This document shows positions 59,879 through 64,000 of a stretch of DNA of 64,000 nucleotides, one piece after another. The stretch lies in contig BGZK01000883.1 of the NCBI GenBank assembly GCA_005406025.1, positions 124,001 to 188,000 of the forward strand. The letters are read 5' to 3'. Every line of letters starts with the position of its first letter. The first letter of the stretch is position 1. The notes below the pieces were generated by a model. The model searched no databases, was not told the DNA's origin, and saw only the letters and a program-made list of their open reading frames with translations. The DNA comes from Eumeta japonica (Eukaryota; Arthropoda; Insecta; Lepidoptera; Psychidae). Made by a program: the position numbers and the translations under genes.

Positions 59879-60285
59879 CCTGTTTCCTAGAAGGGTAAGG
59901 AGAGATTATAAATTTCCACATGGTACGATCTTTGATTATACCTTTTTGCTCACTGACATCTATCAATCTTTTCATGCAAGCTCGTCGGTTTCGGGTCCTT
60001 AAAATTGGGCCCTTTTTTATATGCCACCAATATGGTATGCATAGGATGTTCTAGGGCGACCCTTGCCGACCTTTCCATCACACATATTCATTCTATAGAT
60101 TTGTTTTGTCAGTCTACTTTCATTCTACTCTCCAGCCGGCAAAACCACCGCAGAATACCTTCTTCTGCTCTAATCACTACATCTTTCTTCAAACCACAGC
60201 GCTCTCTGACACCACTGTTTCTACATCTACCTTTCCGTAACACTCTACATAACTACGCAGCGGTCGTATCTCCACAGCATTTCTA
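59879..60285 (-). pseudogene. Decayed LINE reverse-transcriptase C-terminal region (copy 3, best preserved)
   Basis: On the minus strand, across at least two frameshifts, the order is ERCGLKKDVV, ILRWFCRLES, RLTKQIYR, DGKVGKGRPRTSYA, IGGI, LRTRNRRACMKRLIDVSE, DRTMWKFII and YPSRK. This is the C-terminal tail after the RT domain of a LINE family common in Lepidoptera (LRWFGHLERM...GRGRPR...RNRRACMKRLMDV). It is 5'-truncated and has multiple stops. The antisense open frame of 96 codons is a shadow. Confidence 0.8.
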
Positions 60286-60394
60286 CATAAAATAAGTCTA
60301 ACTAAATCTGAATACAACTCTGTTAAAATAACAAAAAGAAAAATTTGGCAGAGCCATGGTATGACCAACTTAGCTGCGGCACAAAAATGGGCTA

Positions 60395-60600
60395 GGTTGG
60401 CCGGTGAGATATGACACTCACAGTATACAGATGTAAACAGCTTTCACTGTTCCGCTCTGCCCTTCATCAGATATTCCATTCTTTTTTTAAAAAGTCAGCG
60501 ATGGACTAGTGAATCCTGCGGAACCGCGAACGTCCATGGGCGAAGGTGATCACCAATACTCTGATGGCTCACATGCTCGTTTCTCCCTTAATAGACTAGT
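60395..60600 (+). repeat. Interspersed repeat family A, copy 7
   Basis: The block order is ggccggtgagatatgacact, aaacagctttcactgttccg, catcagatattccattcttt, cagcgatggactagtgaatc, catgggcgaaggtgatcacc and tcacatgctcgtttctccct. It lies just beyond the LINE tail at 59879-60285. Confidence 0.7.
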
Positions 60601-62040
60601 TTATTTCAACTCCTTTCTTATGTACTTATGCGCTTTCACTATGGGGTCATTCAGTTGATATTAAGACAATTTTTGTGCTGCAGAAACGGGCTGCAAAAAC
60701 ACCAAAAGGATCTCTGAGAGAAATTTTTAAATAAATTAACATTTTAACTGTAACGTTGTAATGCCTCATGAGATGAGGACAAAACCAGTTACATGATAAG
60801 AGAAATACAGAATCGTTCTAAAAAATGGCAACATCCGTAGTATTAACCTTAGACATAAGAACGATCTTGTTACTAATAAAACCCGACAAAGCAAAGTTGG
60901 TAAATCATTTAAGGGGCAATGTGTGGAATTTTATAAGATTCCAGATAAAATTCTAAACTTGCCATTTTATGAATTTAAAACTTTCGTTAAACAGAAGTTG
61001 TGTGGTAAGAGCTATTATACCACGTCTGAATATCATAATGAAAAAAAAAATCATGGGCTTGAACTGCTCGGCTATCAGGTAGCTTCGTGTTATGCAAATA
61101 CTTATATAAATGTTTCTGTAACATGAAGTGTTTACTTAAAAAGTGTTGTACTAAATTATTAATTATTGAATACTTCGTATCGATGAGTAAAAATAGATCA
61201 ACTCTTGAGTTTCTTGTCCATTCTTCTGATGGTTAATAAGCATTTGGAATGGACAGTAATGTTAAATCGAAAGAAATTCGCAAGTGACGTATTTCAAGTG
61301 AAATTGATTTACCTTCGAAATGAAGCTATTTTTGATTTGATTTATTTCGATTAAGAAAACAATCTATTTTTGCTTTCTATTACGATAATTTTGAAAGCTT
61401 ATTTTTCTAATTAGCTTTGTCTAGCTACGTTCAGTTTCTCTGTTTTTCCCGTCCGAAATTCAAGCCTCAGCACAAAATAGTAAGCGCATGAGTCTCCTCG
61501 CACCTGCACTTATACTACAGCCTTTGACTGTACATTTTTAACTACTGCAAAATAAAACCTGAAAATTTTCGTATTGAAACCATTTTTGAAATGTTCGAAA
61601 GGGCTTAAGCAGATTTCCTAAAAATTTGAAGCCGATTGCCTACGTATATTTTGAGATACTTTTACAAAACGTATGTAGGTACTGCAATGAAGGAGTGCGC
61701 CGCACTGCTCAGATTGCAGCAACTCAACAAAAAACTATAGTAAATGAAATATTTTCAAAGAATATTTTTCTGAAATAACGTTCGAATTTCTTGTCTGATT
61801 TATTTCTGAAATTTAATATTCTTTTTTGCTTAAAAAAGTATTTTGAATGCCACAAACCCGATAAAAACTGCTCAAAAATGTTTTCGACTACTAATTTTAA
61901 AAAATCATTTAATTAAAGAGTTAAAATTTTAGAATTGGACTGCAAGGCCGACCGTTACCCAGAATTATTTCTTTTTAGCCAAACAACGACATCGCCTTAA
62001 ATGTTATCACGCCAGGTAAAAACGTTACGATACACCTCAC
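60601..62040. other. AT-rich stretch without gene evidence
   Basis: No exon or named repeat is recognised. A 67-codon plus-strand ORF at 60923-61126 has ordinary AT-rich composition and no recognisable domain. Confidence 0.35.
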
Positions 62041-62094
62041 ACTGACGCCACCTACCGGCGCGTGCGCACGTATTATACAAATTAGTTGGCCGAC

Positions 62095-62196
62095 TCAGTG
62101 TGCTGTTAGGCAACAAGTTGTCGAAACTGTTTAGCAAAGGTTATATTGTGATTTTCAGTGGCGAGTGATATTTTTGACAGCTGCCAAACTTTGTCG
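62095..62196 (+). promoter_or_regulatory. Candidate TATA-less promoter and non-coding first exon
   Basis: An arthropod initiator-type TCAGT at 62095-62099 follows a CpG-rich stretch (cctaccggcgcgtgcgcacg). About 100 bases later a good 5' splice site appears (CGCAA|GTAAGT, exon end 62196). There is no ATG-led ORF in between, so the exon would be 5' UTR. No downstream partner is visible, and the gene would continue beyond the window. Confidence 0.3.
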
Positions 62197-62614
62197 CAAG
62201 TAAGTAACGTTTGGAATACAAACCTCCGTAACGGACGACACAAAGAAAGTAGCAGTGGATTAAATATTTTAGATCACTATTCAGTGTAAAATATTTACAT
62301 ACCTATCGGCAAAACCTAACAAATATTTATTGTTATTGTGTTTAATTAAATCATCGAAATGCAATATAAGTATATTGATCCAGTGCCGCTAATGGCTCGT
62401 CGGCAAATCGTTTTGATGGCTATCATAGTTTTAAAGATTAAGATAATAATTATCCCTTGATATGATATAATAAAAGGAAATGACGCTTATGCAAGATTAT
62501 TTGTTAATACGTTTGTAACGCACGACCTAAATGACTACTGTACAGTCGGCAAGTGTTGAAGGAGCTACTGGGTACAATTTAGAGTTAAACCGGCCAAGTA
62601 CGAGTTGGATTTGC

Positions 62615-62905
62615 ACACGAAGGGTTCCGTAGCGCTGTACAATATTTTAATATACATATTTTGAAAAATAGTTCAGTGAAATGAAAAACACACGTTTCTT
62701 GTATGGGGACACCCTTTAATTTTTAACTTTATTTTATTTTTATTATTTGTTGCTACAGCGGCCATAGTCATATATACTCTGTAAATTTCAAATCTATCTA
62801 TTACGGTTTAAAAGGTACAGCCTTGAGACAGACGGATGGACAGCGGACGCTTAGTAACAGGGTCCCGTTGGCAACCCTTTGTGTACGGATCCCTGAAAAT
62901 AGGAA
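62615..62905 (+). repeat. LINE/SINE 3' tail ('agggttccgt' family), copy 2 (long)
   Basis: It runs from cgaagggttccgtagcgctg through cttgtatggggacacccttt, gttgctacagcggccatagt, cagccttgagacagacggat and gtaacagggtcccgttggca to gtgtacggatccctgaaaat. The order matches a very common lepidopteran retroelement tail (recognised from memory). Confidence 0.75.
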
Positions 62906-63515
62906 TAGGGATTAAAATTTTTTTAAACGTTCGCAATCTAGTCGATTGCAGTTTTTAAGCCAGACTCCTTTTGACAGGTTTAAATAATGGGTAACACATT
63001 TTTTTTAATGGAAATACAAAAAAAATGGTTTTACCTAGAAAATTGTATTATAATTATACGAATGTTACAATGCCAATGAAATTAAGGCACTTTGACGGCA
63101 TTTTGACGAAACTTTACATACATTAAAAGTATAAGTTTGTGTCCATAAAGTGATTTTTGTTACATATCTATATCTATACTGTTCATGTAGAGGCTTCGTA
63201 TTTATTACATTTACTTTTTATTCTGTTATTAATCTAATACCATTATAATAATATTAATTAATAATGATATGAATTTGAATAAAACGCAATAATTTCGAGG
63301 GAAAGTATTAAATGACATACGTTTAATATATTTGAAAAACCATAAGTATGTTCTCTTATCGCATAAAATCAGATTCATAATGGGCAATATTAAAAGGTCC
63401 AGTTAAAATTGAGAAGAAGTGTACCGCTCGGTGTGAAGCCAGCGACAAAGCGCCATCGTCAACTTTCGCTCAATTTGGCAAGGTAACGCAATCTCTAACA
63501 GAATTCCCGTCCGCC

Positions 63516-63561
63516 TTATCGCCTTATCTCCAGATAAAAATAAAGCCCAGCGGCGCGATAA
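63516..63561. promoter_or_regulatory. Homotypic GATA-motif cluster
   Basis: There are four GATAA cores in 46 bases: TTATC at 63516-63520 and 63524-63528, and GATAA at 63533-63537 and 63557-63561. The cluster is embedded in a CpG-rich block (about 63500-63620, gcgccgcggccgccccgccg). In insects such clusters are typical of enhancers driven by GATA factors in gut, fat body or blood cells. The target gene is not in the window. Confidence 0.4.
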
Positions 63562-63839
63562 GAGCGCCGCGGCCGCCCCGCCGCGCACTAAACGCAGTAC
63601 TCCGGGCGCCGGCTGATTGTGACGTGGCCTGACTTTGAATAATCTTTAGCCAGATTTTTGATGCTGATGGATTGAGAATGATTAGTTTTCTGATCGCCAT
63701 CATCGTGTCGCTCGAGATACCGTCACCACCATCGTGGTGGTACGCTTCATAGACAATTTTTCACCACGCACGATGGTGCTTTGAAATGATTTACCATCAG
63801 CGACATTCCCGATAACCTTCGACGAAGGCTTCTACAAAA

Positions 63840-63960
63840 AAGAACGTTCTCCTATTTAAAAGGCCGCCAGCGCCCTAGTAACATTCCTAAGGTTGTGGAT
63901 GTTTATGGGCGGCGGTGACTATCTGTTATTTAATAGACCACATGTTTGTGCCGTGTTATA
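63840..63960 (+). repeat. Interspersed repeat family A, copy 8 (3' part)
   Basis: ggccgccagcgccctagtaa, gtttatgggcggcggtgact and gaccacatgtttgtgccgtg follow the 3' part of the family (ggcaacgca-tgtgat, atgggcggcggtgatcac, cccatatgctcgtttgcc type). Confidence 0.6.
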
Positions 63961-64000
63961 TGCTACGGTACCCTACATAGCCAGCGCATGCTATGCTATG

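Noticed and set aside
60005..60295. 96-codon plus frame
   Set aside because: It is antisense to the LINE RT tail at 59879-60285.

Overview
The window looks like nuclear DNA of an insect, most likely a moth or butterfly. It is AT-rich, has no operons or dense ORFs, and carries spliced exons with GT/AG borders and many decayed repeats of types common in Lepidoptera. Two loci are solid. First, a four-exon gene at 49581-54037 (+) encodes a secreted 133-residue protein with one six-cysteine chitin-binding domain (CBM14, 'peritrophin-A' type). It is best read as a cuticular protein analogous to peritrophins (CPAP1 group). Second, an intact U6 spliceosomal snRNA gene at 51079-51185 (-), with a well-placed TATA box, lies antisense inside intron 1 of that gene. 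A phase-compatible upstream exon (48581-48634) may extend the chitin-binding gene or supply its 5' UTR.

Weaker gene evidence is scattered. There is a Met-initiated exon with a consensus donor at 725-788 and a matching acceptor at 939. Short coding-like or donor-bearing stretches lie near 4121, 7751, 17201, 20797, 40707 and 44382. A likely TATA-less promoter with a first-exon donor lies near 62097-62196. A dense GATA-motif cluster at 63516-63561 may belong to a gene beyond the right edge.

Most of the remainder is transposon debris. Three fragments are the C-terminal tail of one decayed LINE reverse transcriptase (15765-16050, 18375-18478, 59879-60285, all minus). One fragment is an RTE-type tail (9601-9870, plus). 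Eight copies of one short interspersed repeat are present (family A). Five copies share a 'gcccgcggc(t)tcgcccg' head joined to a pyrimidine-rich minisatellite-like tract (family C). Other repeats are a composite repeat with a 'cagcgccacctagtgg' core (families E+D), two copies of a 'tcatccataaatta' MITE-like element, a fold-back element of about 320 bp, a 124-bp terminal-inverted-repeat element, a 4-unit array of about 119-bp units, tRNA-derived SINE heads, several perfect hairpins and CA/TA microsatellites.

Layout: 1-1 kb candidate small gene; 1-49 kb mostly repeats and AT-rich intergenic or intronic DNA; 48.6-54.4 kb the chitin-binding protein gene with its nested antisense U6; 54.4-62 kb AT-rich DNA with repeat remnants; 62-64 kb promoter-like, CpG-rich sequence. 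No CRISPR, rRNA, intact transposase or complete retrotransposon was seen. All homology statements rest on recognition by eye, since no database search was possible.
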